Assembly: GCA_028817775.1 (NCBI GenBank)
Contig: JAPPOW010000239.1
Coordinates: forward strand, 1 to 8,106
Length of the DNA: 8,106 bases
Source: Candidatus Melainabacteria bacterium
GTDB taxonomy: Bacteria > Cyanobacteriota > Vampirovibrionia > LMEP-6097
Direction: 5' to 3'
Numbering within the stretch: position 1 is the first letter of the stretch; each line of letters opens with the position of its first letter. Position numbers and translations under genes: made by a program. The notes below the pieces were generated by a model. The model was not told the DNA's origin, did no database searches, and worked only from the letters and a program-made list of their open reading frames with translations. This document shows, piece by piece, positions 1 to 6,427 of the stretch.

Positions 1-113
1 CTTTCAAGACTTGACATAATTCCGAAATAATATCATGCGACGTCTCTTATTTCAATCTGTATTACTTGTGAAACTTATGAGAATGGCATAAATCTTCTAT
101 GCTAGCAATGACG

Positions 114-119
114 TAGAAT
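114..119 (+). promoter_or_regulatory. possible -10 hexamer (TAGAAT) of the glycosyltransferase gene
   Basis: TAGAAT lies 7 bases before the GTG start at 127, so transcription would begin at about the start codon. No convincing -35 hexamer sits 16-18 bases upstream. A TTGACA at 11-16 is too far away to pair with it. The call rests mainly on the same spacing recurring before other genes of the window. The rest of 1-126 shows no supported gene. Confidence 0.27.
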
Positions 120-126
120 ATAGCGA

Positions 127-1725
127 GTGAAACAAGCTTGGTCTGTATTCCTTCTTGCCTTGATTTTTCTGGGCTATAAAATCTGGTCCTATCCTTTGAT
201 AGATGCTGACGAGCCGCGTTACGCAGAAGCAGCAAAAGAAATGATCAATACTAATCAGTATTTGATTCCACTTGCTGATGGTAATTTCAGATTTGATAAA
301 CCGATACTTTTTTATTGGTTTGAAATCTTGAGTTTTAAAGTTTTCGGTATTAATGAATGGGCAGCTCGCTTGCCCTCTGTCATTGCTGGGGCAGCCACTC
401 TTGGATTGCTGTCCTGGCTTGGTTCTTTCTATCGTATTGGCATTTTGGCACCAGTGATTCTGGGAACTAGTCTGGAGTTCTTTGTGATTTCACGCATGTC
501 AATTACTGATGCCACACTCAATTTATTTATTGTAGGCAGCACGATTTTGTTCTATTTGATTTTTGAAAAACATATCAATGAAAAATATATTTATTTGCTT
601 GCGGTAATTGCGGCATTGGGCTTTTTGACCAAGGGTCCTATTGCGGTGTTGATTCCGGCTATGGTGGGGACTTTATATGTCATTGCGAGGAACTTCAGTG
701 ACGAAGCAATCCAATGCAGAGATCAATGCATTAGATTGCTTCGTCGCCATGGGCTCCTTGCAATGACGGTCTTTCTTTTAGTGGCAGCACCTTGGTATAT
801 TGCAATTCACAATGCTACGGGGGGAGAGTTTACCGAGTACTTCTTTATTGGACAAAACATCGGGCGCTTTAGCTCTACTCTCTCTGGACATGACTATCCA
901 TGGTGGTTCTATCTAGCTGTGATGCTGATTGGTTTTCTGCCTTGGTCTTTATTCTTACCATCAATGATTGCTGGTTTTAAACTCAAAGAGCAAAATGCTC
1001 GTTTGCAAATTTTTGCTTTGATTTGGCTTTGTGCAGTGACTCTGCTTTTTAGTTTTTCATCAACCAAGCTTGCTAACTATGTGATGTCAATTTTTGCACC
1101 ACTGGCAATTTTGTTTGCACTTTGGCTCAATGACACTAAACAGAAGAAAGCTATTGCTATCAACTCTGGCTTTTATATTCTTGCTTTGCTTTGCTTTGCT
1201 TGGGTCTACAGTCAAGGCTACTTAGATAAATTAATTGCCTCTGAAGCTTTTGTTGTAAATAACTTAGCTAGTTTTAAGTTTGCTTGGCTACTATTGCTAC
1301 TAGTATTGCTCCTGGTCTTGTGGCGCTCAGTTAAAGTTGATGCTCGTTTTGCGATGCGCTTGTTTACTTCCTTTGCCCTGGTGCTATGTTTGCTGGCTAT
1401 TGATTACCTGATCAAACCATTTGCTCATTACAAAGAAGCTGGTATCAAAAACTTCTTGGCTCAGCTACCGAACGATACTCAGCTTTATTTACTGACTATT
1501 GATAGACCGAGTGTGAGTTTCTATTCTAAGACTCTGACTTTCCCAAAACGAGCTCGCATCAAAAAAGTCCGTAAGAAGATTGCCAAGGGGCAGAAGCTCT
1601 GTGTGATTGCTAAGCATGACAAGGCTAAGCAGATAGCAGCCACCCAAGAGCTAAAAATATGGCTAGAAGACGATATTTATATCTTTAGTTGCAACTTTGC
1701 TAAGAAAATCACGTCTAATGAATAG
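127..1725 (+). CDS. ArnT/PMT-like (GT83 type) integral membrane glycosyltransferase
   Basis: Predicted to transfer a sugar from a polyprenyl-phosphate donor to an envelope acceptor on the outer face of the inner membrane. The 532-residue protein has the N-terminal signature of the ArnT/PMT_2 family: a first helix (about 5-22), the acidic catalytic-type motif DADEPRYAE (26-34), FDKP (56-59), ITD near 128, TKGP (168-171), PWY (222-224), PWS near 273 and KLANY near 317. About a dozen hydrophobic segments are followed by a C-terminal domain (about 433-532). The length fits ArnT, but the substrate is not determinable; lipid A aminoarabinose is only one option. The start is GTG with no ribosome binding site. 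Residues 185-214 are encoded by an in-frame palindromic repeat, falling in the loop after the TKGP helix. A (TTGCT)4 tract lies at 1181-1200. The stop codon overlaps the fliR start by one base, so the genes are probably co-transcribed. Confidence 0.85.
   Translation: MKQAWSVFLLALIFLGYKIWSYPLIDADEPRYAEAAKEMINTNQYLIPLADGNFRFDKPILFYWFEILSFKVFGINEWAARLPSVIAGAATLGLLSWLGSFYRIGILAPVILGTSLEFFVISRMSITDATLNLFIVGSTILFYLIFEKHINEKYIYLLAVIAALGFLTKGPIAVLIPAMVGTLYVIARNFSDEAIQCRDQCIRLLRRHGLLAMTVFLLVAAPWYIAIHNATGGEFTEYFFIGQNIGRFSSTLSGHDYPWWFYLAVMLIGFLPWSLFLPSMIAGFKLKEQNARLQIFALIWLCAVTLLFSFSSTKLANYVMSIFAPLAILFALWLNDTKQKKAIAINSGFYILALLCFAWVYSQGYLDKLIASEAFVVNNLASFKFAWLLLLLVLLLVLWRSVKVDARFAMRLFTSFALVLCLLAIDYLIKPFAHYKEAGIKNFLAQLPNDTQLYLLTIDRPSVSFYSKTLTFPKRARIKKVRKKIAKGQKLCVIAKHDKAKQIAATQELKIWLEDDIYIFSCNFAKKITSNE
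679..767 (+). repeat. 89-bp palindromic element, copy 1, inserted in frame in a CDS
   Basis: The outer arms are GTCATTGCGAGG (679-690) and CCTTGCAATGAC (756-767), complementary except for one position. The inner arms GACGAAGCAATC (700-711) and GATTGCTTCGTC (734-745) are perfectly complementary over 12 bases. The centre contains ATGCATTAG. The glycosyltransferase frame runs through without a stop and encodes residues 185-214, an Arg-rich stretch that includes CIRLLRR. A related copy lies at 6730-6816 in the opposite orientation. After orienting both copies the same way, they share the 17-base block AGTGACGAAGCAATCCA and the 18-base block ATGCATTAGATTGCTTCG. The behaviour resembles Rickettsia palindromic elements; the family name is unknown. 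Confidence 0.9.
1181..1200 (+). repeat. pentanucleotide tandem repeat (TTGCT)x4 in a CDS
   Basis: Four perfect tandem copies of TTGCT lie inside the glycosyltransferase gene and encode part of a hydrophobic helix (around residues 352-358). Five is not a multiple of three, so gain or loss of one unit would shift the frame. Four units is short for an active contingency locus, and the Leu/Ala/Phe-rich coding could create it by chance. Confidence 0.6.
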
Positions 1726-2510
1726 TGCAAATCAGCCTAGATTTTTTGACAGTGCAAGTGATCCTGACCCTATTTTTAGGGATGACTAGGGTTACTGGTC
1801 TGATCTTAGTTGCACCAATTTTATCCCGTAGCAGTATTCCTGCTATGGTCAAAATTTTTCTTACTGCAACTATTGTCTTGAGTTTTTATCCTACTATTCT
1901 TAATGCCAGTGAGTCTTTGATTCTTACTGATGCTTGGCATTTGGCAATTGCAGTTTTTCACGAATTGCTTGTTGGTTTTGGCTTGGGGATACTAGTGAGT
2001 TTGTTCTTTGATTCGCTTGCAAGCTTTGCCCATATGAGTGGTATCCAGATGGGACAAAGTGCTTCCAATGTATTCAACCCAGCGCTCAACGCGCCAACCA
2101 GTCCGACTGGTACTTTTATTAGTAATGTAGCTCTGATGTTCTTCTTGTTTCTTGGTGGGATTAACCACATGATATTTTTGTTGAAAAAAAGTTTCACTTT
2201 GGTTCCACTTGCTAGTTATAGCTTGGATCTAGCGGTACTTGGTGAAAATTATCTCGGGGTCTTTTCTGAGATTTTTGCAATTGGTATGAAATTAGTTCTG
2301 CCGTTGATTGCATTGATGTTTGTTATTGATGTCTTTGTGGCACTCTTTGCCAAGATCATGCCGCAGGCTAATATGTTCTTCCTATTGATGCCAGGCAAGC
2401 TTATTTTAGGTGCTCTCATCCTTATTTTCATGCTCAATACTCTCTATTTGCGTATGGAGCAATACTTTGAAATTGACTTCTGGACGCTAATGGATCAATT
2501 GTTTAGCTAA
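1725..2510 (+). CDS. fliR: flagellar biosynthesis protein FliR
   Basis: FliR is part of the export gate (with FliP, FliQ, FlhB and FlhA) in the inner membrane at the base of the flagellum, which passes rod, hook and filament subunits. The 261-residue length is typical. Family features are an N-terminal helix followed by TRVTGLILVAPILSRSSIP (21-39), an SGIQMG segment (105-110) leading to VFNP (116-119), FLGGINH near 142-148 followed by a Ser-Phe and Pro (SFTLVP), and the late MPQANMFF segment (212-219) with LMPGKLILG (221-229). Hydrophobic segments run throughout. The GTG start overlaps the upstream TAG stop by one base. An ATG at 1718 is in another frame that closes quickly, so GTG is chosen. 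No Shine-Dalgarno sequence is seen, and translational coupling to the glycosyltransferase is likely. flhB follows after 84 bases, the usual fliR-flhB order. Confidence 0.93.
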   Translation: MQISLDFLTVQVILTLFLGMTRVTGLILVAPILSRSSIPAMVKIFLTATIVLSFYPTILNASESLILTDAWHLAIAVFHELLVGFGLGILVSLFFDSLASFAHMSGIQMGQSASNVFNPALNAPTSPTGTFISNVALMFFLFLGGINHMIFLLKKSFTLVPLASYSLDLAVLGENYLGVFSEIFAIGMKLVLPLIALMFVIDVFVALFAKIMPQANMFFLLMPGKLILGALILIFMLNTLYLRMEQYFEIDFWTLMDQLFS

Positions 2511-2594
2511 ATTGGGGTACCTGGGAAGCCAAAAATTGGTGATTAGTACATATAGTCTAGATAAGCGGGCTGATTTGGCTGGAATATTAGTACT

Positions 2595-3674
2595 ATGCCA
2601 CCAGATGGTCCTGATAAGCACTCCAAGACGGAGCGGCCAACCAGTCATAAGCTCCGAAAGACCAGGGAGCAGGGTCAGGTCGCAATGTCAAGAGATTTGT
2701 CCTCAACTTTGGGGCTAGTCTTTGGCATGATTATGGCAGCAGTGATGGGTCCAACAATTGCTGCAGGTTTTAAACAATTTTTCTTACTAGTAGCCCAGGA
2801 TTTCAATTTTGATTTAGTTGCACCTGAAGGTATTAACTTTTTGATGGCTGATATTTTTCAGCGCTTCATTTTATTAGCTGGACCAATTGTTGGTGTAGTC
2901 TGGCTAGCAGGTTTTGCTGCAGCTACTGCCCAAGCAGGTTTTCATGTCTCATTCAAACCACTAGAACCTAAGTTTGAAAAGATCAATCCAATTGAAGGTT
3001 TCAAACGGCTTGTATCCAAACGTGGATTGGTCAATCTAACTATCTCAATTCTCAAGATGCTCTTGATTGCAGCAGTGACTAGTTCAGTACTGCTTAATGA
3101 AAACAATACTTTGGTCTTGATGAATCTGACTAATATCAAATTTATTCTAGCTAAGTCAGGAGCAATGATCTGGGAGATTGCATTCAAAGCATCGATTACA
3201 TTGATCATTATTGCTCTAATTGATTTTTCATATCAAAAATGGCAGTTCTTAGAAGATCAAAAAATGACCAAACAAGAACTCAAAGATGAGAACAAGGAGC
3301 ATGAGGGTGATCCGCAGATCAAATCCAAAATTAAATCGATTCAACGTGCTACAGCTCAGAAACGTGGTCTTAAAGAAACAGTGGCTGAGGCTGATGTGGT
3401 GGTGACTAACCCATTCCATATTGCTGTTGCAATTAAGTACGACAAGGAAACTGGTGATGCGCCAATAGTAGTTGCCAAAGGTGCTCGTTTACTAGCAGAG
3501 CGTATCAAAACTTTTGCCCGTGATGCTGAAGTTGAGATTATCCAAAATATTCCAGTTGCTCGTGCACTTTATAAAGAAGTGAAAGTTGGTTGGGAGATTC
3601 CCCCGACACTTTATGTTGCAGTTGCAGAAATCCTAGCAATTGTTTTTAGAAGAAAGCAGAATGTGATGAGTTGA
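2595..3674 (+). CDS. flhB: flagellar biosynthesis protein FlhB, with NPFH autocleavage motif
   Basis: FlhB is the substrate-specificity switch of the flagellar type III export apparatus. The 359-residue protein begins with the typical cytoplasmic head (TERPTSHKLRKTREQGQVAMSRDL, split here as TERPTSHKLRK at 12-22 and TREQGQVAMSRDL at 23-35). Four membrane segments follow between about 37 and 213, including the KPLEPKFEKINP loop (121-132) and GFKRLVSKRGLV (135-146). The cytoplasmic domain has MTKQELKDENKEHEGDP (224-240). The self-cleavage motif, normally NPTH, reads NPFH (272-275): the Asn-Pro bond is retained but Thr is Phe. The usual IKYD and PVARALY segments follow. The ATG at 2595 is the only sensible start, because an in-frame TGA lies at 2571 and no other start codon falls between. 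A weak GGA lies 12 bases upstream. The 84 bases between fliR and flhB show no clear feature. NPFH being compatible with cleavage is inference. Confidence 0.95.
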   Translation: MPPDGPDKHSKTERPTSHKLRKTREQGQVAMSRDLSSTLGLVFGMIMAAVMGPTIAAGFKQFFLLVAQDFNFDLVAPEGINFLMADIFQRFILLAGPIVGVVWLAGFAAATAQAGFHVSFKPLEPKFEKINPIEGFKRLVSKRGLVNLTISILKMLLIAAVTSSVLLNENNTLVLMNLTNIKFILAKSGAMIWEIAFKASITLIIIALIDFSYQKWQFLEDQKMTKQELKDENKEHEGDPQIKSKIKSIQRATAQKRGLKETVAEADVVVTNPFHIAVAIKYDKETGDAPIVVAKGARLLAERIKTFARDAEVEIIQNIPVARALYKEVKVGWEIPPTLYVAVAEILAIVFRRKQNVMS

Positions 3675-3681
3675 TTTAGCA

Positions 3682-3779
3682 TATGGTCACTTCGTTCCCT
3701 GCTTATGGGCTTTGCCCTGCTTAAGCAGCGAAGCATTTGCAGGTACGTAGTACCATCTGCAGGTTGCGAAGCAACCATA
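3682..3779. repeat. 98-bp composite palindromic element between convergent flhB and apt
   Basis: Terminal inverted repeats TATGGTCACTTCG (3682-3694) and CGAAGCAACCATA (3767-3779) match at 11 of 13 positions. Inside lie several further hairpins. CTTCG plus CTGCTTA (3690-3705) pairs with TAAGCAG plus CGAAG (3722-3733) around GGGC-TTT-GCCC (3707-3717). TGCAGGTAC (3738-3746) pairs with GTAC-CAT-CTGCA (3750-3761). GGTTGC-GAA-GCAACC (3762-3776) is perfect. The block leaves only 6-7 bases to either stop codon, so it could end both transcripts as a structured barrier, although no T-tract follows. It is not the same family as the 679-767 element. Confidence 0.75.
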
Positions 3780-3785
3780 CGCCTA

Positions 3786-4316
3786 TTAGTAATGAAGCAA
3801 TGAATGTACAGGAATCCCTTCAAGCTTCTTACGCCCTTCTAGAAAATCAAGCTCAATAGCCACAGCTAAGCCTACTGCAGTGCCACCAGCTTGTTTAATT
3901 AATTCGGCAGTGGCTGCAGCAGAGCCGCCAGTCGCTAATAAATCATCAACTATCAAAACTCGGGCATTGTCCACCCCAGCAAAAGCATCTTCGTGAATGC
4001 ACAAAGTATCTTCACCATATTCAAGTTCATAACTGTGCTCGATAGTTTTGGCTGGTAATTTACCTGGCTTGCGGATCAGTGTCATACCAGCTAGGAGTTG
4101 AGCAGCCGCTGGCGCGCCCCAAATGAAACCCCGAGACTCAGGACAAGCTACAAAATCTATATCTTCAGCCTTATAATGATCACAAATCATATCGATACTG
4201 ATCTTAAATGCCTTGGGATCAGACAATAAAGTGGTAATATCCTTAAAAATAATGCCAGGTTTGGGGAAGTCAGGGATATCACGGATTTTAGAATCTAAAT
4301 ATTCAGTATCGGTCAT
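3786..4316 (-). CDS. apt: adenine phosphoribosyltransferase
   Basis: Cytosolic purine-salvage enzyme that converts adenine and PRPP to AMP and pyrophosphate. The 176-residue length is normal. N-terminal IRDIPDFPKPGIIFKDIT (11-28) is the Apt signature, followed by ACPESRGFIWGAP (57-69) and RKPGKLPAKTI (82-92). The LEYGEDTLCIHEDA segment spans 98-111. The PRPP-binding loop is VLIVDDLLATGGSA (120-133), with the adjacent Asp pair and TGG intact. The C-terminus ends in a typical short tail. The ATG at 4316 gives the family's usual N-terminus. A perfect TATAAT lies 6 bases upstream and there is no Shine-Dalgarno sequence, so the message is probably leaderless. The gene is convergent with flhB and divergent from the radical-SAM-like gene, so it is likely monocistronic. 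No defect is seen. Confidence 0.96.
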   Translation of the reverse strand: MTDTEYLDSKIRDIPDFPKPGIIFKDITTLLSDPKAFKISIDMICDHYKAEDIDFVACPESRGFIWGAPAAAQLLAGMTLIRKPGKLPAKTIEHSYELEYGEDTLCIHEDAFAGVDNARVLIVDDLLATGGSAAATAELIKQAGGTAVGLAVAIELDFLEGRKKLEGIPVHSLLHY

Positions 4317-4322
4317 GACGAT

Positions 4323-4328
4323 ATTATA
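4323..4328 (-). promoter_or_regulatory. probable -10 box (TATAAT) of apt
   Basis: A perfect TATAAT on the minus strand ends 6 bases before the apt ATG, so the expected transcription start falls at or next to the start codon. The -35 position reads ATACTA, a poor match to TTGACA. It lies in the 53-base divergent region shared with the radical-SAM-like gene. Confidence 0.5.
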
Positions 4329-4348
4329 CCTAAGTAATGAATATATAG

Positions 4349-4354
4349 TATGAT
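4349..4354 (+). promoter_or_regulatory. possible -10 box (TATGAT) of the radical-SAM-like gene
   Basis: TATGAT lies 15 bases before the ATG at 4370, which would give a leader of about 8-9 bases with no Shine-Dalgarno sequence. No good -35 hexamer is seen. An in-frame TAG at 4346-4348 excludes a longer protein. Confidence 0.35.
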
Positions 4355-4369
4355 ATTGCTTTAGTAGAA

Positions 4370-5215
4370 ATGTCCTTACTAGTTGACCAAATTTATGATT
4401 TAGATAAGCATGAGTTTTACTCTAAATCTATTTTCCATGAAAGGCAAATGAACGCCTGCCCAATCGGTTGTGAGGGCTGTGCAGTTTCTGCAAGTACTAG
4501 TAACAAAGGAGCGATAGCATACTCTGACTTACTTGAATTCTATCAAGACGCTCGAAAATATGACGCAAGGCTCAGTATTACTAAGGTTGAGGGCTATGAC
4601 CCTGTATTTGTAAATTACCAAGACGATGAGAAGATCCCTTTTGCTCGTTCGGTTAAGGATGCGATGGATCTTGGTCATAGAATTATTACTCCAGTTTGTA
4701 CTACTGGGGCCTGGAAATCAGATCGTAGCAAGTGGCAGCTTGAAGAGTTGGGTAAGCTTTCTAATAAGTACCGCCGCTACGTCTATCCATCTGGTAAAAC
4801 AGGTGAAAGCTTTGTGCTCTCTGTGCCTCGTGAAGTTAACCCATTTGCCAATGGACGCTACGATTTTGATGCTCACGTCGACAAGATTGTTGAGGATATC
4901 GAGCTATTGACTATTAATGGTGACCTTGAGGTCTTGATTTACTTTAATAATGAACGTGAGTCTGATTACGATACTGCAATTAAACTCAAGGCTAATATTG
5001 CGGTGCGCCTCGAGGGTGGTGCTCGTGAGCGTAGTAATTTTGTGGTCACAAATTTTAATTCAACAACTTTACCTGAATCTTGTTTTCGCTACCCCAATAG
5101 CGTACTAGTTTCGGATACGGGTTTCCAATCAATCGATCCTAAAGCTATGGATTGGGATTTTGAGAGACCTTTTGCTGTAGCTAAAGCCAGTGCACAAGAG
5201 CTCCTCAAAGCCTGA
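4370..5215 (+). CDS. radical-SAM-like protein of unknown function
   Basis: A 281-residue soluble protein with a cysteine triad C30-PIG-C34-EG-C37, the CX3CX2C pattern that binds the [4Fe-4S] cluster and S-adenosylmethionine in radical SAM enzymes. The following order fits a partial barrel: a helix (about 52-64), then the strand LSITKVEGYDPVF (68-80) where GGEP-type motifs normally sit (here VEGYDP), ITPVCTTGAW (106-115), FVLSVPREVNPF (148-159), a helix (168-181) and LEVLIYFNNERESD (186-199). The 29 residues before the first cysteine are short, as usual in this superfamily. No SPASM-type cysteine cluster follows; only C110 and C238 remain. It could be a substrate-modifying or maturation enzyme, but no substrate can be named. 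The reading frame overlaps the next gene at TGATG, so the two are probably coupled. The cysteine motif is seen; radical chemistry is inferred from family knowledge. Confidence 0.72.
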   Translation: MSLLVDQIYDLDKHEFYSKSIFHERQMNACPIGCEGCAVSASTSNKGAIAYSDLLEFYQDARKYDARLSITKVEGYDPVFVNYQDDEKIPFARSVKDAMDLGHRIITPVCTTGAWKSDRSKWQLEELGKLSNKYRRYVYPSGKTGESFVLSVPREVNPFANGRYDFDAHVDKIVEDIELLTINGDLEVLIYFNNERESDYDTAIKLKANIAVRLEGGARERSNFVVTNFNSTTLPESCFRYPNSVLVSDTGFQSIDPKAMDWDFERPFAVAKASAQELLKA

Positions 5216-5805
5216 TGGATTTTTTAATAACAATCATTTACGACCTTGGTGTACTGCTCAAAAGCCCAAGCCGTTTTGCCACTGAACTGCAAAGAAGAGA
5301 TTGGTGGACTCTTAGTCGAGCGAGCTTGATTTTTGTTCTGGTGATGAATACTTACTATCTCTTGTTACCAAGTTTTTGGATTTTTCATATTCTGATTATT
5401 CTTTTTGTGATGCTGGCAATTGGCACCATGTACTACTTTATGCAAGAGCTACTGATCCTCTATAAAGAAGAGCATGAGCTGGAGATGGCTGATGATGAAT
5501 TGATGTACTTGTTGATCTATGCTTTTGCGATTGCTAATTTACCAGCTTTGTTTGTAAACCTAATTGTTCATACTTTAGTTTTGAGCTTGACTGAGAGTTT
5601 ATTGATAGGGGTTTTTGTATTGAGCTTTGTTGGTTTAATTACTTTTGCTGTTGCAGTTTATTTTCCTTATCGTTTATTTAAGTCTCTAGTGCCCCAAGCT
5701 TCCTTTGTGGAGACCATAGTGAGGAGCTTTGTTAGTGCTTCTAAGGAGCGGGTAGGCATTAATGCCATCCAAGAATTAATGCTTGATTGGCAAAGAATTA
5801 GGTGA
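5215..5805 (+). CDS. four-helix integral membrane protein, function unknown
   Basis: A 196-residue membrane protein. Predicted helices lie at about 36-51, 54-72, 97-121 and 128-150. An acidic loop EEHELEMADDE (85-95) separates helices two and three, and the C-terminal tail (151-196) is soluble. The N-terminus (LLKSPSRFATELQRRDWW, 14-31) and the FAIANLPALF segment (104-113) recall Yip1-domain membrane proteins, but the resemblance is weak. The ATG shares its first base with the TGA of the upstream radical-SAM-like gene, a classic coupled arrangement suggesting co-expression and perhaps a shared role at the membrane. No Shine-Dalgarno sequence is seen. No catalytic motif is visible and no gene name is justified. 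Confidence 0.8.
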   Translation: MDFLITIIYDLGVLLKSPSRFATELQRRDWWTLSRASLIFVLVMNTYYLLLPSFWIFHILIILFVMLAIGTMYYFMQELLILYKEEHELEMADDELMYLLIYAFAIANLPALFVNLIVHTLVLSLTESLLIGVFVLSFVGLITFAVAVYFPYRLFKSLVPQASFVETIVRSFVSASKERVGINAIQELMLDWQRIR

Positions 5806-5831
5806 TTCTACTGTTTCTCCACCAATGGCGC

Positions 5832-5861
5832 TTGACACAATAGCCCCGCGCATGATATATT
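5832..5861 (+). promoter_or_regulatory. sigma-70-type promoter, likely leaderless
   Basis: A perfect -35 TTGACA (5832-5837), an 18-base spacer and a -10 TATATT (5856-5861) end 7 bases before the ATG at 5869. The transcription start would coincide with the start codon. It is the best promoter match in the window, with no ribosome binding site before the ATG. Confidence 0.65.
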
Positions 5862-5868
5862 ATCTTAT

Positions 5869-6408
5869 ATGTTTACCAGCCCACATGCATGGCCAGCCGT
5901 TGCTACGGGTCCTAGTCCTCAAGCTCACACTGCTCTTAGCAAAGTAATTAGTACAGAGCAATTAAATTTGTTCAGAAGCTTAATTAATGACGATGGCAGC
6001 TTTACCACTGATTCTCCCAGGATTGCAAGAGCATTTCGCCTGCTTGGTATAACTAAATTTGCTCGTTGTTTTGCGGCGTATACCATTGGAGAGGACTTTG
6101 ATTCAATTACGAACTTAGAGCCATATATTGATGAAGAGCAGCGTTTGCCTATTGCACAAGAGCATACAGACCAAGATCAATTAATTGCAAGCATTGCTAG
6201 GTCTAGAAATAGTCATCTTACTCCTGCAGTTGAATCTTTAAGTATTGAAGACAAAGCTAGAGTTGCACTCAGACTTGCTGGTAGATTTTTTGTGACAAGA
6301 ACAGAAGGTCCTAGACATGACTACGATGAAACCATTTTCCGCCGTGGTCTTGGCGCTAAACCTATGGGTGAGCTTGCTAATGTCTTGAAGCAAATTCCAA
6401 CAAGCTAG
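5869..6408 (+). CDS. uncharacterised soluble protein
   Basis: A 179-residue protein that I do not recognise. It has no signal peptide, no hydrophobic segment long enough for the membrane and no obvious catalytic motif. The first 22 residues are Pro/Ala-rich and probably disordered. Helical stretches follow, including TEQLNLFRSLIND (29-41), RIARAFRLLGITKFARCFAAY (51-71; runs broken here as RIARAFRLLG and ITKFARCFAAY), and IEDKARVALRLAGRFF (126-141). The tail contains TIFRRGLGAKPMGELANVLKQ, split as TIFRRGLGAKPM and GELANVLKQ. The strong promoter at 5832-5861 indicates independent transcription, and the ATG is set by that promoter. It converges with the small ORF at 6420-6725, with a gap of 11 bases between the stop codons. 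No function is proposed. Confidence 0.7.
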   Translation: MFTSPHAWPAVATGPSPQAHTALSKVISTEQLNLFRSLINDDGSFTTDSPRIARAFRLLGITKFARCFAAYTIGEDFDSITNLEPYIDEEQRLPIAQEHTDQDQLIASIARSRNSHLTPAVESLSIEDKARVALRLAGRFFVTRTEGPRHDYDETIFRRGLGAKPMGELANVLKQIPTS

Positions 6409-6427
6409 GACTAATTAGCTTATTTTC
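6402..6427 (+). terminator. weak hairpin between convergent genes, possible bidirectional terminator
   Basis: AAGCTA (6402-6407) pairs with TAGCTT (6416-6421) around an 8-base loop, followed by ATTTTC. The six-base stem is AT-rich and the T-run short, so termination is only possible. The hairpin overlaps the stop codons of both flanking genes. Confidence 0.3.

Noticed and set aside
35..91. 18-codon ORF (MRRLLFQSV...) upstream of the glycosyltransferase gene, with TTGACA at 11-16
   Set aside because: Too short, with no ribosome binding site, no correctly spaced -10 box and no attenuator-like hairpin after it; chance ORF is the simpler explanation.
105..112. GCAATGAC, identical to the outer end of the 87-89 bp palindrome
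   Set aside because: Only eight bases match and there is no partner arm nearby, so a remnant copy cannot be claimed.
679..767. CRISPR repeat or transposon end as an explanation of the palindrome
   Set aside because: There is no regularly spaced array, no transposase gene and no visible target duplication; a dispersed palindromic element fits better.
2511..2594. 84-base gap between fliR and flhB as a possible internal promoter or riboswitch
   Set aside because: A TATAGT at 2551-2556 has no -35 partner at a suitable distance, and no convincing conserved aptamer fold is visible.
2512..2718. 68-codon plus-strand reading frame overlapping the start of flhB
   Set aside because: It overlaps the clearly coding FlhB head in another frame and its translation has no protein-like features.
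3611..3823. 70-codon minus-strand reading frame across the flhB end, the hairpin block and the apt end
   Set aside because: Most of it is the palindromic block at 3682-3779 read in one frame, and it overlaps two real genes.
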